NCBI GenBank assembly: GCA_017848855.1
Contig: JAFIHF010000016.1
Span: 1 to 64,000 of the forward strand
Length of the DNA: 64,000 nucleotides
Source of the DNA: Rhodanobacter denitrificans
Lineage (GTDB): Bacteria; Pseudomonadota; Gammaproteobacteria; Xanthomonadales; Rhodanobacteraceae
Direction of reading: 5' to 3'
Part shown: piece after piece, positions 52,052-64,000 of the stretch
How positions within the stretch are numbered: the stretch's first letter is position 1
Layout of the letters: each line of letters starts with the position of its first letter
Program-made: the position numbers and the translations under genes
The notes under the pieces: model-generated
Seen by the model: only the letters and a program-made list of their open reading frames with translations
What the model was told of the DNA's origin: nothing
Database searches by the model: none

Positions 52052-53743
52052 TCAGCCGGCCGCGGCCGCGCTCTTCTTCTCGTCGCGCAGTTCGCGGCGC
52101 AGGATCTTGCCCACGTTGCTCTTCGGCAGCGCGTCGCGGAACTCGATGAACTTGGGCCGCTTGTAGCCGGTGAGATTGTCGCGGCAGAACTGCTTGAGCG
52201 CGTCCTCGGTGAGGCCGGGGTCCTTGCGCACCACGAACAGCTTCACCACCTCGCCGGAATGCTCGTCCGGCACGCCCACCGCGGCCACCTCGGCCACGCC
52301 GGGGTGCGCCATCACGGCGTCCTCGACCTCGTTCGGGTACACGTTGAAGCCGGACACCAGGATCATGTCCTTCTTGCGGTCGACGATGTAGAAGTAGCCG
52401 TTGGCGTCCATCCTGGCGATGTCGCCGGTGTGCAGCCAGCCGTCGGCGCCCAGCACCTTGGCGGTCTCGTCGGGGCGCTGCCAGTAGCCCTGCATCACCT
52501 GCGGGCCCTTTATCATCAGCTCGCCCACTTCGCCCACCGGCAGCGGGCGGTTGTCCTCCGACCACACCGCCGCGTCGGTGGACGGCACCGGCAGGCCGAT
52601 CGAGCCGTTGTATTCCTTGAGGTCGAGCGGGTTGATGCAGGCCGCCGGCGAGGTTTCGGTGAGGCCGTAGGCCTCGGCCAGGGTGCAGCCGGTGACCTTC
52701 TTCCAACGTTCGGCCACCGCGCGCTGCACGGCCATGCCGCCGCCCAGCGTGAGGTGCAGGCGCGAGAAGTCCAGTTCGGCGAAGCCCGGGGTGTTCAACA
52801 GGCCGTTGAACAGCGTGTTGACGCCGGTGAGCGCGGTGAAGCCGGATTGCTTGAGCTCCTTGACGAAGCCGGGCATGTCGCGCGGATTGGTGATCAGCCA
52901 GTTGAGCCCGCCCAGGCGCATGAACACCAGGCCGTTCGCGGTGAGCGAGAAGATGTGGTACAGCGGCAACGCGGTGATGATGGTTTCTTCGCCTTCCTTC
53001 GCGTTCTTGCCGATCCAGGCGCCGGCCTGCAGCATGTTCGCCACCATGTTGCCGTGGCTGAGCATGGCGCCCTTGGCCACGCCGGTGGTGCCGCCGGTGT
53101 ACTGCAGGAAGGCGAGGTCGCCGTGGCCCAGCTCCACCCTGGGCAGCGGGTACTCGGCACCCTGTGCCAGCGCAGCCTTGAAGCGCACCGCCTGCGGCAG
53201 GCTGTAGGCCGGCACCATCTTCTTGACGTGCTTGAGCACGAAGTTGACCAGCGCGCCCTTGGGGAAGCCGAGCAGGTCGCCGATGCCGGTGGTGACGATG
53301 TGCCTCACCTCGGTCTCGGCCACCACCTGCTGCAGGGTGGCGGCGAAGTTGTCGAGCACCACGATCGCCTTGGCGCCGGAATCCTCCAGCTGGTGCTTCA
53401 GCTCGCGCGCGGTGTACATCGGGTTGGTGTTGACCACCACCAGGCCGGCGCGCAGCGCGCCGAACAGCGCGATCGGGTACTGCAGCACGTTCGGCATCAT
53501 GATCGCGATGCGATCGCCCTTGCCGAGCTTGAGCGTGCCGGTGAGGTAGCCCGCGAACTGGCGGCTGAGCGCGTCGATCTGGCCGTAGCTGAGCACCTTG
53601 CCGAAGTTGGCGAAGGCGGGGCGCTCACGGAAGCGCTGGAAGGATTCCTCCAGCACGGCCGCCACCGAGGCGTAGGCGGACAGGTCGATCTCGGCGGGCA
53701 CGCCTTGCGGGTAGTGGTCCAGCCACGGACGCTCGTTGCTCAT
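52052..53743 (-). CDS. fadD: long-chain fatty-acid--CoA ligase (FadD/RpfB-like)
   Basis: A 563-residue AMP-forming acyl-CoA ligase. P-loop [14 protein letters not shown] (214-227), the [11 protein letters not shown] adenine motif, and the FadD signature region with [12 protein letters not shown] and [20 protein letters not shown]. The N-terminus [18 protein letters not shown] resembles Xanthomonas RpfB as I recall it. RpfB is the ligase next to the DSF signal genes and next to rpfA (aconitase), as here. Activates fatty acids for beta-oxidation and, in Xanthomonas, turns over DSF. Confidence 0.93.
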   Translation of the reverse strand: MSNERPWLDHYPQGVPAEIDLSAYASVAAVLEESFQRFRERPAFANFGKVLSYGQIDALSRQFAGYLTGTLKLGKGDRIAIMMPNVLQYPIALFGALRAGLVVVNTNPMYTARELKHQLEDSGAKAIVVLDNFAATLQQVVAETEVRHIVTTGIGDLLGFPKGALVNFVLKHVKKMVPAYSLPQAVRFKAALAQGAEYPLPRVELGHGDLAFLQYTGGTTGVAKGAMLSHGNMVANMLQAGAWIGKNAKEGEETIITALPLYHIFSLTANGLVFMRLGGLNWLITNPRDMPGFVKELKQSGFTALTGVNTLFNGLLNTPGFAELDFSRLHLTLGGGMAVQRAVAERWKKVTGCTLAEAYGLTETSPAACINPLDLKEYNGSIGLPVPSTDAAVWSEDNRPLPVGEVGELMIKGPQVMQGYWQRPDETAKVLGADGWLHTGDIARMDANGYFYIVDRKKDMILVSGFNVYPNEVEDAVMAHPGVAEVAAVGVPDEHSGEVVKLFVVRKDPGLTEDALKQFCRDNLTGYKRPKFIEFRDALPKSNVGKILRRELRDEKKSAAAAG

Positions 53744-53850
53744 GTGCTTGTTCGACTCCTGGATCGTGGCCGCCTAGGCGGAATGGATGGCGACGCCCCC
53801 TTGCCGGCATTGGAGCATGCGCGCGCGTATGCGGCAAGGCGACGGGGCGG

Positions 53851-53880
53851 AAAAAGCCGCCCCGAGGAATCGGGGCGGCT
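53851..53880 (-). terminator. intrinsic terminator of acnA
   Basis: On the minus strand AGCCGCCCCGA and TCGGGGCGGCT form a perfect 11-bp stem around TTCC, followed by TTTTT. It lies 30 bases after the acnA stop codon. It would stop acnA transcripts before the ligase gene, which then needs its own promoter. Confidence 0.9.
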
Positions 53881-53910
53881 CGGCTTGCGGGCGTGCGGTA
53901 CGGAACCGCC

Positions 53911-56658
<2,748 letters not shown>

Positions 56659-56935
56659 GGCTTGACTCCGTTGGCTCGAATCGGGTGTGGCGCATCCGTG
56701 CTCCGAACCGGGCGGCGGCTCGTTCCCGCGCCTGCGGGAATCCGTTCCTGGTGCCTGCCTGGAGGCCGGATGTGGCAGCCGTGCATCCTACGCCGTGGAA
56801 CGTGAGCGTCAGCGCAAGGCCGCCTTGCACGATATCGAATGCAGCCGGAAACAGCTTTCCGTTGTCGGGCCTGCCGCACGGCTGGCAAAATTGCCGGCTG
56901 TCACGCCCCCGCTTCCCCGCCACAGGACGAGCCCC

Positions 56936-59527
56936 ATGCTTACCGCCTACCGCCAACATGCTGCCGAGCGCGCCGCGCTGGGCATCCCGCCGCTGCCGCT
57001 CTCCGCCCAGCAGACCGCCGAGCTGATCGAGTTGCTGAAGAACCCGCCGGCCGGCGAGGAAGCGACCCTGCTCGACCTCATCGCCAACCGCGTGCCGGCG
57101 GGTGTGGACGACGCCGCCAAGGTCAAGGCCTCGTACCTCGCGGCGGTGGCGTTCGGCACCGAGCGGTGCGCGCTGATTTCGCGCGAGAAGGCCACGGAAC
57201 TCCTCGGCACCATGCTGGGCGGCTACAACATCCAGCCGCTGATCGAGCTGCTGGACGACGCCCAGGTCGGCGCCGTGGCCGCCAACGCGCTCAAGCACAC
57301 CCTGCTGATGTTCGACGCCTTCCACGACGTCAAGGAGAAGGCCGACAAGGGCAGCGCGAACGCCAGGGCCGTGCTGCAGAGCTGGGCCGACGCCGAGTGG
57401 TTCACCAGCAAGCCGGAAGTGCCGGCGAGCCTCACCATCACCGTATTCAAGGTGCCGGGCGAGACCAATACCGACGACCTCTCGCCCGCGCCCGACGCCA
57501 CCACGCGCCCGGACATCCCGATGCACGCGCTGGCGATGCTGAAGAACAAGCGCGACGGCGCGCCGTTCCAGCCGGAGGAAGACGGCAAGCGCGGCCCGAT
57601 CCAGCTGATCCGCGACCTGAAGGAAAAGGGCCACCTGGTCGCCTACGTGGGCGACGTGGTCGGCACCGGCTCCAGCCGCAAGTCCGCCACCAACTCCGTG
57701 CTGTGGTGGACCGGCGAGGACATCCCGTTCATCCCGAACAAGCGCTTCGGCGGCGTGTGCCTGGGCGGCAAGATCGCCCCGATCTTCTACAACACCATGG
57801 AAGACGCCGGCGCGCTGCCGATCGAGCTCGACGTGTCGAAGATGGAGATGGGCGACGTGGTCGAGCTGCGCCCGTACGAGGGCAAGGCGCTGAAGAACGG
57901 CGAGGTGATCGCCGAGTTCGCGCTCAAGTCCGAGGTGCTGCTGGACGAGGTGCGCGCCGGCGGCCGCATCCCGCTGATCATCGGCCGCGGCCTCACCGCC
58001 AAGGCGCGCGAGGCGCTGGGCCTGCCGGTGTCCACCCTGTTCCGCCTGCCGCAGCAGCCCGCCGATACCGGCAAGGGCTACACGCTGGCGCAGAAGATGG
58101 TCGGCCGCGCCTGCGGCCTGCCCGAAGGCAAGGGCGTGCGCCCGGGCACCTACTGCGAGCCGAAGATGACCTCGGTGGGCAGCCAGGACACCACCGGCCC
58201 GATGACCCGCGACGAGCTGAAGGACCTGGCCTGCCTGGGCTTCTCCGCCGACCTGGTGATGCAGTCGTTCTGCCACACCGCCGCCTACCCGAAGCCGGTG
58301 GACGTGAAGACCCACCACACGCTGCCGGAATTCATCAGTACCCGCGGCGGCATCTCGCTGCGCCCGGGCGACGGCGTGATCCACAGCTGGCTCAACCGCA
58401 TGCTGCTGCCCGACACCGTGGGCACCGGCGGCGACAGCCACACGCGCTTCCCGATCGGCGTGTCGTTCCCGGCCGGCTCGGGCCTGGTGGCCTTCGCCGC
58501 CGCCACCGGCGTGATGCCGCTGGACATGCCCGAATCCGTGCTGGTGCGCTTCAAGGGCGAGCTGCAGCCGGGCGTCACCCTGCGCGACCTCGTCAACGCG
58601 ATCCCGCTGTACGCGATCAAGCAGGGCCTGCTCACCGTCGCCAAGCAGGGCAAGAAGAACATCTTCTCCGGCCGCATCCTCGAGATCGAAGGCCTGCCCA
58701 ACCTCAAGGTGGAGCAGGCATTCGAGCTGTCCGACGCCTCGGCCGAGCGCTCCGCCGCCGGCTGCACGGTGCACCTGGACAAGGCGCCGATCATCGAATA
58801 CATCCACAGCAACATCACCCTGCTCAAGGTGATGATCGCGCAGGGCTACAAGGACGCCCGCAGCATCGAGCGCCGCATCAAGGCGATGGAAGCCTGGCTG
58901 GCCAACCCGCAGCTGCTGGAGCGCGACGCCGACGCCGAATACGCCGCCGTCATCGAGATCGACCTGGCCGACGTGCACGAGCCCATCGTGGCCTGCCCGA
59001 ACGACCCGGACGACGTGAAGACGCTCAGCGACGTGGCCGGTGCGAAGATCGATGAAGTGTTCATCGGCTCGTGCATGACCAACATCGGCCACTTCCGCGC
59101 GGCCGCCAAGCTGCTGGAAGGCAAGCGCGACATCCCGACCCGCCTGTGGGTGGCGCCACCGACCAAGATGGACGCCAGCGAACTCACCAACGAAGGCGTC
59201 TACGGCACCTTCGGCACCGCCGGCGCGCGCATGGAAATGCCCGGCTGCTCGCTGTGCATGGGCAACCAGGCGCAGGTGAAGGAAGGCGCCACGGTGTTCT
59301 CCACCTCCACCCGCAACTTCCCCAACCGCCTCGGCAAGAACTCCAACGTGTACCTTGGCTCGGCCGAACTCGCCGCCATCTGCTCGCGCCTCGGCCGCAT
59401 CCCGAGCAAGGACGAGTACATGGCCGACATCGGCGTCATCAACGCCAACGGCGACAAGATCTACCGCTACATGAACTTCGACCAGATCCAGGACTACAAG
59501 GAAGTGGCGGATACGGTCGAGGCGTAA
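56936..59527 (+). CDS. acnB: aconitate hydratase B
   Basis: An 863-residue AcnB, the main TCA-cycle aconitase in many proteobacteria, with the N-terminal HEAT-like domain absent from AcnA ([20 protein letters not shown]). The Fe-S cysteines are in [12 protein letters not shown] (near 711) and [12 protein letters not shown] (near 770-773), matching the known positions in E. coli AcnB. Ribosome site AGGACGA. It is followed by a hairpin repeat and a long-stem terminator. Confidence 0.97.
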   Translation: MLTAYRQHAAERAALGIPPLPLSAQQTAELIELLKNPPAGEEATLLDLIANRVPAGVDDAAKVKASYLAAVAFGTERCALISREKATELLGTMLGGYNIQPLIELLDDAQVGAVAANALKHTLLMFDAFHDVKEKADKGSANARAVLQSWADAEWFTSKPEVPASLTITVFKVPGETNTDDLSPAPDATTRPDIPMHALAMLKNKRDGAPFQPEEDGKRGPIQLIRDLKEKGHLVAYVGDVVGTGSSRKSATNSVLWWTGEDIPFIPNKRFGGVCLGGKIAPIFYNTMEDAGALPIELDVSKMEMGDVVELRPYEGKALKNGEVIAEFALKSEVLLDEVRAGGRIPLIIGRGLTAKAREALGLPVSTLFRLPQQPADTGKGYTLAQKMVGRACGLPEGKGVRPGTYCEPKMTSVGSQDTTGPMTRDELKDLACLGFSADLVMQSFCHTAAYPKPVDVKTHHTLPEFISTRGGISLRPGDGVIHSWLNRMLLPDTVGTGGDSHTRFPIGVSFPAGSGLVAFAAATGVMPLDMPESVLVRFKGELQPGVTLRDLVNAIPLYAIKQGLLTVAKQGKKNIFSGRILEIEGLPNLKVEQAFELSDASAERSAAGCTVHLDKAPIIEYIHSNITLLKVMIAQGYKDARSIERRIKAMEAWLANPQLLERDADAEYAAVIEIDLADVHEPIVACPNDPDDVKTLSDVAGAKIDEVFIGSCMTNIGHFRAAAKLLEGKRDIPTRLWVAPPTKMDASELTNEGVYGTFGTAGARMEMPGCSLCMGNQAQVKEGATVFSTSTRNFPNRLGKNSNVYLGSAELAAICSRLGRIPSKDEYMADIGVINANGDKIYRYMNFDQIQDYKEVADTVEA

Positions 59528-59540
59528 GCCAGCGCCAATG

Positions 59541-59580
59541 CCTCTCTCCCGCGTGCGGGGGAGGGGCAGGGGAGAGGACA
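59541..59580. repeat. CTCTCCC/GGGAGAGG hairpin repeat after acnB
   Basis: CTCTCTCCCGCGTGCGGGGG followed by AGGGGCAGGGGAGAGG, another member of the family at 158, 1558, 22937, 29612 and 61583. It is between the acnB stop and its terminator. Confidence 0.55.
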
Positions 59581-59599
59581 AGGCTTGCCGCGTTCCCCC

Positions 59600-59637
59600 A
59601 ACGACGAAGCCCGGCCTCGTGGCCGGGCTTCGTCGTT
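59600..59637 (+). terminator. long-stem terminator after acnB
   Basis: A perfect 17-bp stem: AACGACGAAGCCCGGCC (59600-59616) and GGCCGGGCTTCGTCGTT (59621-59637) around TCGT. It is followed by CATG, with only a short T-run. A close copy of this hairpin lies at 60597-60625, after the HigBA genes. The rest of the gap to higB (59638-59796) shows no gene. Confidence 0.85.
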
Positions 59638-59796
59638 CATGTATCGTGGGAATCAAGCAGATGGCTTCAATGTTCTTCGGCTTGCATGCGGCCTGCGTCG
59701 TTGTACCAAAGTCGCGAACAGCGGAGTGAGTGGGGGGGTATCTGTGCGGTTCTGCCTCATGGCAACGTACGGATGCCGATATGTGCCCAGACGGTC

Positions 59797-59833
59797 ATTG
59801 CGTCTTGCAATGGATATTGCGTTTTGCAATAAT
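59797..59833 (+). promoter_or_regulatory. HigBA promoter with two tandem operators
   Basis: Two copies of the palindrome ATTGCGT(C/T)TTGCAAT, at 59797-59811 and 59816-59830, are 19 bases apart (nearly two helical turns). They overlap a promoter: TTGCAA (59805-59810), 17 bases, AATAAT (59828-59833). Transcription would start near 59840, the ATG of higB itself, so the toxin message may be leaderless. The palindromes are the likely sites for HigA, alone or with HigB. Confidence 0.7.
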
Positions 59834-59839
59834 CGCCCC

Positions 59840-60121
59840 ATGCACGTCATTTCCCGGCCCGTCCTGCGCGCGTTTTGGCAAAAGTGGCCGGATGCGGAAG
59901 CGCCGCTGGTGCGCTGGCATACATTGCTCATGCACACCACGGCGCAGGATTTCGCCGCGCTCAAGGCCGTGTTCGGCGCGGCTGATTGGGTCAAGGGTTA
60001 CGTGGTGTTCGACATCGGCGGCAACAAATACCGCGTCGTCTGCGACGTGGTGTTTCGTTCGCAGACGGCTTACATCAAGCATGTTTTCACGCACAAGGAG
60101 TACGACCAATGGCAGCCGTAA
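59840..60121 (+). CDS. higB: HigB-family mRNA interferase toxin
   Basis: A 93-residue type II toxin of the HigB (RelE-fold) family. It starts MHVISRPVLRAFWQKWPDAE and has KGYVVFDIGGNKYRVVCDVV and YIKHVFTHKEYDQW, the signature of proteobacterial HigB-2-type toxins. It cuts mRNA in ribosomes. The toxin gene comes first, as is normal for Hig systems. It overlaps higA by 13 bases. Confidence 0.93.
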   Translation: MHVISRPVLRAFWQKWPDAEAPLVRWHTLLMHTTAQDFAALKAVFGAADWVKGYVVFDIGGNKYRVVCDVVFRSQTAYIKHVFTHKEYDQWQP

Positions 60122-60561
60122 ACGTCACTCCTCGCATGCTCTCGCAGGTCACGCGCAGCTTTGAGGCTTTCCGCGCCGCCGGCGGCGTGGGCGCCGTGCG
60201 CAACCAGGACGACTACGAGCGCGCCATGGCGCTGATCGAAGCCATCCTCGATGCCACGCGCAATCAGGCGGCAAGAGAGGATGCCGGGCATCCACTGGCC
60301 CCGCTGCTGGATTTCCTCACTACCGCCGTGCACGACTACGAGGCCGAGCATCACGCGTTGCCTGAAGCATCGGCGCGCGAGGTGCTGCGCTTCCTCATGG
60401 ATCAGCACGGGTTGTCGCAATCCGCATTACCGGAAGTGGGCAACCAAAGCGTGGTGTCGCAGGTTCTCGCCGGGCGGCGTGCGTTGAACACGCGCCAGAT
60501 CGCGGCGTTGGCCCGGCGATTCCACATCAGCGCGGACGCCCTGATCGACGCACCCCACTGA
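60109..60561 (+). CDS. higA: HigA-family antitoxin
   Basis: A 150-residue antitoxin. The C-terminal half is an HTH DNA-binding domain (ALPEVGNQSVVSQVLAGRRA and NTRQIAALARRFHISADALI); the N-terminal half (EDAGHPLAPLLDFLTTAVHD) is a helical part typical of longer HigA proteins. It represses its own promoter and blocks HigB. Ribosome site AAGGAG, inside the end of higB, supports translational coupling. Confidence 0.92.
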   Translation: MAAVNVTPRMLSQVTRSFEAFRAAGGVGAVRNQDDYERAMALIEAILDATRNQAAREDAGHPLAPLLDFLTTAVHDYEAEHHALPEASAREVLRFLMDQHGLSQSALPEVGNQSVVSQVLAGRRALNTRQIAALARRFHISADALIDAPH

Positions 60562-60596
60562 GCTGGCGGGTCGTCGGGCGAAGGCCGCCACCCGGA

Positions 60597-60625
60597 ACGA
60601 AGCCCGGCCTCGCGCCGGGCTTCGT
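60597..60625 (+). terminator. terminator after HigBA, near-copy of the acnB terminator
   Basis: ACGAAGCCCGGC (60597-60608) and GCCGGGCTTCGT (60614-60625) form a 12-bp stem around CTCGC. The hairpin and the following CGTTTATG match the acnB hairpin and its CGTTCATG closely. Confidence 0.8.
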
Positions 60626-60664
60626 CGTTTATGCTTCGCGCATGGCGGCAACCACGGGCGCGCG

Positions 60665-61558
60665 ATGATTTCCACCCACATTTCCGCGATTTCGCTGCGC
60701 GATCTGATGATGGTGCAGGCGGTGCATCGCCACGGCAGCTTCAACAGCGCGGCTCGGGCGATGCACATCAGTCCGTCCGGGCTGTCGCACCAGGTGCAGA
60801 AGGTGGAGCAGGCGCTGGGTGCACCGCTGTTCGAACGCGGCGGGCGCAAGGTGGTGCCCACCGCGGGCGGCCAGCGGCTGCTGGAGCGCATCGATGCGGT
60901 GCTCGCCGCGGCCGAACTGCTGCAGCAGACCGCGCGCGCCGGCGCGGTGGCGTTCGGCGGCGAGTTGCGGCTGGGCGTGCCGGCCTCGCTGGGGCCGTAC
61001 CTGCTGCCGCACCTGATCGCGCCATTCCCGCAGCATTTCCCCGGCGTGCGGCTGGGCATTTCCGAAGGCAAGCCACGCGGCCTGCTGCGCCGCCTGCACG
61101 AGGCGGAGCTGGACGCCGTGCTGGCGCCGCTCACGCCGGCGGCCAGCGGCATCGCGATGCAGCCGCTGTTCTTCGAGCCGTGGGAAGTGATGCTGCGCGC
61201 CGATCACCCGCTGGCCGGCCGGCGCAGCGTGGCGCTGGAGCAGCTGCAGAACACCGACGCGATCCTGATGGCCGAGAGCCACGCCGACGGCGAGGGCCAC
61301 GTGCAGGACGTGAGCCTGGAAAGCCTCGCCGCCCTGGTCAGCCTGCGCGGCGGCCACGCCCTGGTGCCCGTGCTGGCGCACGCGCGGCTGGCATCCAAGC
61401 CCGACATCGTGCTGGCGAAGATCCGCGGTGCAGCGCCCGGCCGCGAGATCGCGCTGTACTGGCGCGAGGCCACGCCGTGGGGCGCCGACCTCGCCGCCTT
61501 CGCCAAGCTGCTGCGTGCGCTGGCGAAGCAGTTGCCGGGGTTGAAGCTGCTGGGTTAG
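60665..61558 (+). CDS. LysR-family transcriptional regulator (OxyR-like layout)
   Basis: A 297-residue LysR regulator. The N-terminus holds an HTH (HGSFNSAARAMHISPSGLSH followed by QVQKVEQALGAPLFERGGRK), then the effector-binding domain with LRLGVPASLGPYLLPHLIAPF. The pattern GPYLLPHL and the conserved SEGKPRGLLRRL segment resemble OxyR, but the two redox cysteines of OxyR are not present. Effector and targets unknown. It starts 40 bases after the HigBA terminator. Confidence 0.85.
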   Translation: MISTHISAISLRDLMMVQAVHRHGSFNSAARAMHISPSGLSHQVQKVEQALGAPLFERGGRKVVPTAGGQRLLERIDAVLAAAELLQQTARAGAVAFGGELRLGVPASLGPYLLPHLIAPFPQHFPGVRLGISEGKPRGLLRRLHEAELDAVLAPLTPAASGIAMQPLFFEPWEVMLRADHPLAGRRSVALEQLQNTDAILMAESHADGEGHVQDVSLESLAALVSLRGGHALVPVLAHARLASKPDIVLAKIRGAAPGREIALYWREATPWGADLAAFAKLLRALAKQLPGLKLLG

Positions 61559-61582
61559 AGAGCGTCAACACGGTGTCAGCTT

Positions 61583-61760
61583 TGAGCCCCTCTCCCTCCG
61601 GGAGAGGGGGTGGGGTGAGGGTACGGGCGGAGCGCGCCGCAGATTCATCAACGCGCTCCGCTCGCACCCTTATCCGACGCTGCGCGCCACCTTCCTCGCC
61701 CCCCAGAGCCGACGCCATCCATGGCGTCTCTCCGCGTGCTCCCGGAGGGAGAAGGGAAAA
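61583..61760. repeat. CCCTCTCCC hairpin cluster
   Basis: CCCTCTCCCTCCGGGAGAGG at about 61585, then CCTTCCTCGCC and CCGGAGGGAGAAGGG around 61735. It shares blocks with copy 1 of the composite repeat at 22777-23130. It separates the convergent lysR and hflD genes. Confidence 0.55.
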
Positions 61761-61769
61761 GCGCGGCCC

Positions 61770-62393
61770 TCAACGCCCGTCCAGCGTGGCCCCCGTCAGC
61801 AGCCCGCGCGCCAGCATGCTGCACTGCTTGCGGAACAGCAGCAGTTGCCACTGGCGGCCGCCGAGCTGGCGCCACAGCACGGCCGAGCGCACCGCCGCGA
61901 GCAGGTTGCTGCGCACCTTCTCGACGATCGCGGCCTGCTGCAGGTATTGCGGGTTGCCGTTGACCATCACACGCGGGCGCAGCGGGGACAGGGTGGAGGC
62001 GTAGAGCTCGGCCAGCCGCGCGGTGACCTGGTTCGAGCCTTGGCCGAAGTGCTCGACCTGGCGCTGCGTGGCGAGGATGCCCTGCTGCAGCTGGTCGAGC
62101 AGCTCCTGGCGACCGGACAGGCTGCGCTCCAGCCGCATCACGGTCATCGCCATGCGGGTCACCGCCATGTCCTCGCTGCTTTCGTCGAGCTGGGACACCA
62201 GGCTGCGCAGGCCCAGCCGCACGCCGGCGATGTTGCCGTACACGCCGACCACCGAGGGCGCGTCGATGCGGAACACGCTGGCGATGGAGGCGTCCATCGC
62301 GGTTTCGTCGCAGCGGCCCTGGTTGGCCAGCTGCTGCACCAGCGCGCAGGCCTGGTAGAGCCCGGCCAGGGCCAGCACGCGTTCCTCGTTCAT
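61770..62393 (-). CDS. hflD: high frequency lysogenization protein HflD homologue
   Basis: A 207-residue membrane-associated HflD. It has VLALAGLYQACALVQQLANQ, RLERSLSGRQELLDQLQQGI and the C-terminal VRSNLLAAVRSAVLWRQLGG, which match E. coli HflD. E. coli HflD binds phage lambda CII; its normal role is unclear. It is encoded just after mnmA, as in E. coli. The ATG at 62393 fits the known N-terminus; a GTG at 62411, touching the mnmA stop, is an alternative. Confidence 0.9.
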   Translation of the reverse strand: MNEERVLALAGLYQACALVQQLANQGRCDETAMDASIASVFRIDAPSVVGVYGNIAGVRLGLRSLVSQLDESSEDMAVTRMAMTVMRLERSLSGRQELLDQLQQGILATQRQVEHFGQGSNQVTARLAELYASTLSPLRPRVMVNGNPQYLQQAAIVEKVRSNLLAAVRSAVLWRQLGGRQWQLLLFRKQCSMLARGLLTGATLDGR

Positions 62394-62413
62394 CGCAAAA
62401 GCGTCAAGCACCG

Positions 62414-63526
62414 TCAGTTCTCGTCATGGGTTCGGGACAGGCCGCCGTAGGGCGCGTCGGTGGCGGCGATCACGGCGCCGCCGAGGCAGGCCTCGCCGTG
62501 GTAGAGCACCACCGACTGGCCGGGCGTCACTGCACGTTGCGGGGTGTCGAAGCGGACTTCAAGGCCGGCGTCCAGCACGTGCACCTCGCAGGCCTGGTCG
62601 GCCTGGCGGTAGCGGGTCTTGGCGGTGCAGCGGAAGCGCGCGGCCGGCGCGTGGCCGGCCACCCAGCTCGGTGCCTCGCTGCGCAGCACGCGCGAGTCCA
62701 GCCAGTGGTTGGCGTTGCCCTGCTCCACGTAGAGCAGGTTGGCGGCCACGTCCTTGCCCACCACGTACCACGGCTCGCCGCCGGCATCCCGGCGGCCACC
62801 GATGCCGAGGCCGTTGCGCTGGCCCAGCGTGTAGTACATCGCGCCCTGGTGTTCGCCGACCAGCACGCCCTCGGGCGTGCGCATCTCGCCGGGGCGGGCC
62901 GGGATGTACTGCGCGAGGAAGCTGCGGAAGTCGCGCTCGCCGATGAAGCAGATGCCGGTGGAGTCCTTCTTCGCGTGGGTGGACAGGCCGGCCGCGCGGG
63001 CCAGTTCGCGCACCCGCGACTTCTCGATCCCGCCGATCGGGAACAGCGTGGCGGCGAGCTGCGCCTGGCCCAGCGCGTGCAGGAAGTAGCTCTGGTCCTT
63101 CGCCGCGTCCACCGCGCGCAACAGGCGGTATTCGCCGTCCACGCAGTCCACGCGAGCGTAGTGGCCGGTGGCGATCTTCTCGGCGCCGAGCTGGCGCGCC
63201 TCGTCGAGGAAGGTCTTGAACTTGATCTCGCGGTTGCACAGCACGTCGGGGTTCGGCGTGCGGCCGGCGCGGTATTCGGCGAGGAAATGCTCGAACACGC
63301 CGTCCCAGTATTCGGCGGCGAAGTTGCGCGCGTGGAACGGGATGCCCAGCCGCCCGCACACCGCCACGGCGTCCTTGCGGTCGGCGTCGGCGGTGCAGGG
63401 GCCGCTGCGCTCGTCCTCTTCCCAGTTCTGCATGAACAGGCCTTCGACCTCGTAGCCGGCCTGTTGCAGCAGCAGCGCCGCGACCGAGGAGTCGACGCCG
63501 CCGGAAATGCCCAGCATCACCTTCAT
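62414..63526 (-). CDS. mnmA: tRNA 2-thiouridylase MnmA
   Basis: A 370-residue MnmA that makes 2-thiouridine at the tRNA wobble position. The ATP-pyrophosphatase P-loop is [16 protein letters not shown]; the two catalytic cysteines are Cys97 ([11 protein letters not shown]) and Cys193 ([12 protein letters not shown]). The fold continues with [20 protein letters not shown]. Its ATG (63526) overlaps the stop of the nudJ gene as ATGA. The nudJ-mnmA-hflD order matches many gammaproteobacteria. Confidence 0.97.
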   Translation of the reverse strand: MKVMLGISGGVDSSVAALLLQQAGYEVEGLFMQNWEEDERSGPCTADADRKDAVAVCGRLGIPFHARNFAAEYWDGVFEHFLAEYRAGRTPNPDVLCNREIKFKTFLDEARQLGAEKIATGHYARVDCVDGEYRLLRAVDAAKDQSYFLHALGQAQLAATLFPIGGIEKSRVRELARAAGLSTHAKKDSTGICFIGERDFRSFLAQYIPARPGEMRTPEGVLVGEHQGAMYYTLGQRNGLGIGGRRDAGGEPWYVVGKDVAANLLYVEQGNANHWLDSRVLRSEAPSWVAGHAPAARFRCTAKTRYRQADQACEVHVLDAGLEVRFDTPQRAVTPGQSVVLYHGEACLGGAVIAATDAPYGGLSRTHDEN

Positions 63527-64000
63527 GGCGCGTTGGCGTCCGGCCACCAGCGCAGCACGTCCAGCGGCAGGCGCGCGCCGGCCAGCCAGTCGTCGATGCT
63601 GGCCAGCACCAACGGGCTGCGCAGCCGGTCGCCCAGCACGGCGATCTCCTCGCGCGTGAGCCACAGTGCGCGGCGGATGCCGGTGTCGAGCGGGCGGGTC
63701 GGGTCGTGGCGCACGGCGTGGGCGGCAAAGCAGCAGCGGATCACGCCCTCGCCGTGCTCGGTGCTGCGCCACTGGTAGAGGCCGATCAGATGCTGCGGTT
63801 CCACCGTCCAGCCGGTTTCCTCCAGCGTTTCGCGCACCGCCGCGTCGACCAGGCGCTCGCGGTCTTCGAGGTGGCCGGCGGGCTGGTTCCAGGCGAGCCG
63901 GCCGTTCACTTCTTCCTCCACCATCAGGTAGCGCGCGCCGTCGCTCACCACGCAGGCCACGGTGACGTGCGGGCGCCAGATGGCGTCGGTGGTGGCGGCA
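63523..64000 (-). CDS. nudJ: NUDIX hydrolase NudJ, 5' end outside the window
   Basis: The visible part has 146 residues from an internal GTG at 63960, plus 13 further codons open to the window edge. The upstream codons read [11 protein letters not shown], which matches the usual NudJ start ([11 protein letters not shown]), so the true start lies near or just beyond 64000. The Nudix box [16 protein letters not shown] followed by TLEETGW is complete. NudJ removes phosphate from thiamine diphosphate precursors and nucleoside triphosphates. It overlaps mnmA by 4 nt. Confidence 0.9.
   Translation of the reverse strand, partial: AATTDAIWRPHVTVACVVSDGARYLMVEEEVNGRLAWNQPAGHLEDRERLVDAAVRETLEETGWTVEPQHLIGLYQWRSTEHGEGVIRCCFAAHAVRHDPTRPLDTGIRRALWLTREEIAVLGDRLRSPLVLASIDDWLAGARLPLDVLRWWPDANAP

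Overview
This window comes from a high-GC gammaproteobacterium. Gene content and dispersed repeats fit the Lysobacterales (the Xanthomonas relatives), most likely a Rhodanobacteraceae genome of the Rhodanobacter/Dyella/Luteibacter type. The pointers are GTAG-headed REP palindromes around genes, an acnA/acnB/acyl-CoA ligase block like the Xanthomonas rpfA/acnB/rpfB genes, a class A beta-lactamase of the L2/CTX-M kind, and many exported enzymes. The assignment is an inference from gene content, not a measured phylogeny.

Layout. 1-13.5 kb: the tail of an IS1595-like transposase, an MFS exporter, an ectonucleotide-phosphodiesterase-like lipoprotein, a coupled alkylation-repair pair (Ada/AlkA fusion plus Ogt), YaeQ, a coupled multicopper oxidase and ChrA pair, urocanate hydratase, a SWIM protein, and VOC and AHSA1 proteins. 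13.6-15.3 kb: a near-perfect sigma-54 promoter in front of a 29-residue membrane protein, a secreted beta-sandwich protein, and a Phd/RelE toxin-antitoxin pair. 15.3-20.1 kb: sirtuin, Zn alcohol dehydrogenase, glutathione S-transferase with a methyltransferase, and a class A beta-lactamase. 20.4-31 kb: a histidine kinase and response regulator, then an S53 (sedolisin) protease, a YadA-type trimeric adhesin and a small lipoprotein lying between two direct copies of a roughly 340-bp repeat, then an M48 peptidase fused to a pilin-like domain.

31-43.9 kb: a penicillin/AHL-acylase family Ntn hydrolase, a YXWGXW envelope protein, a heme-oxygenase-like oxidase, a PAS-GGDEF-EAL c-di-GMP protein, a lipoprotein MsrA, an arylamine N-acetyltransferase, and a five-gene operon (small membrane protein, YtrA-like GntR regulator, ABC ATPase, permease, lipoprotein) with a clear promoter/operator. 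44-64 kb: a LysR regulator, a glutamine-type transaminase with omega-amidase, an ArsC-like protein, RluB, ScpB/ScpA, a PilZ protein, an RpfB/FadD-like ligase, divergent acnA and acnB, a HigBA module, a LysR regulator, and hflD-mnmA-nudJ.

The region is largely housekeeping plus cell-envelope and stress functions, with many 4-nt stop/start overlaps (ATGA, GTGA) marking coupled pairs. No CRISPR array, tRNA or rRNA gene was found. The best leads for something new are the sigma-54-driven 29-residue membrane protein, the repeat-bracketed protease/adhesin block, and the M48-pilin fusion.
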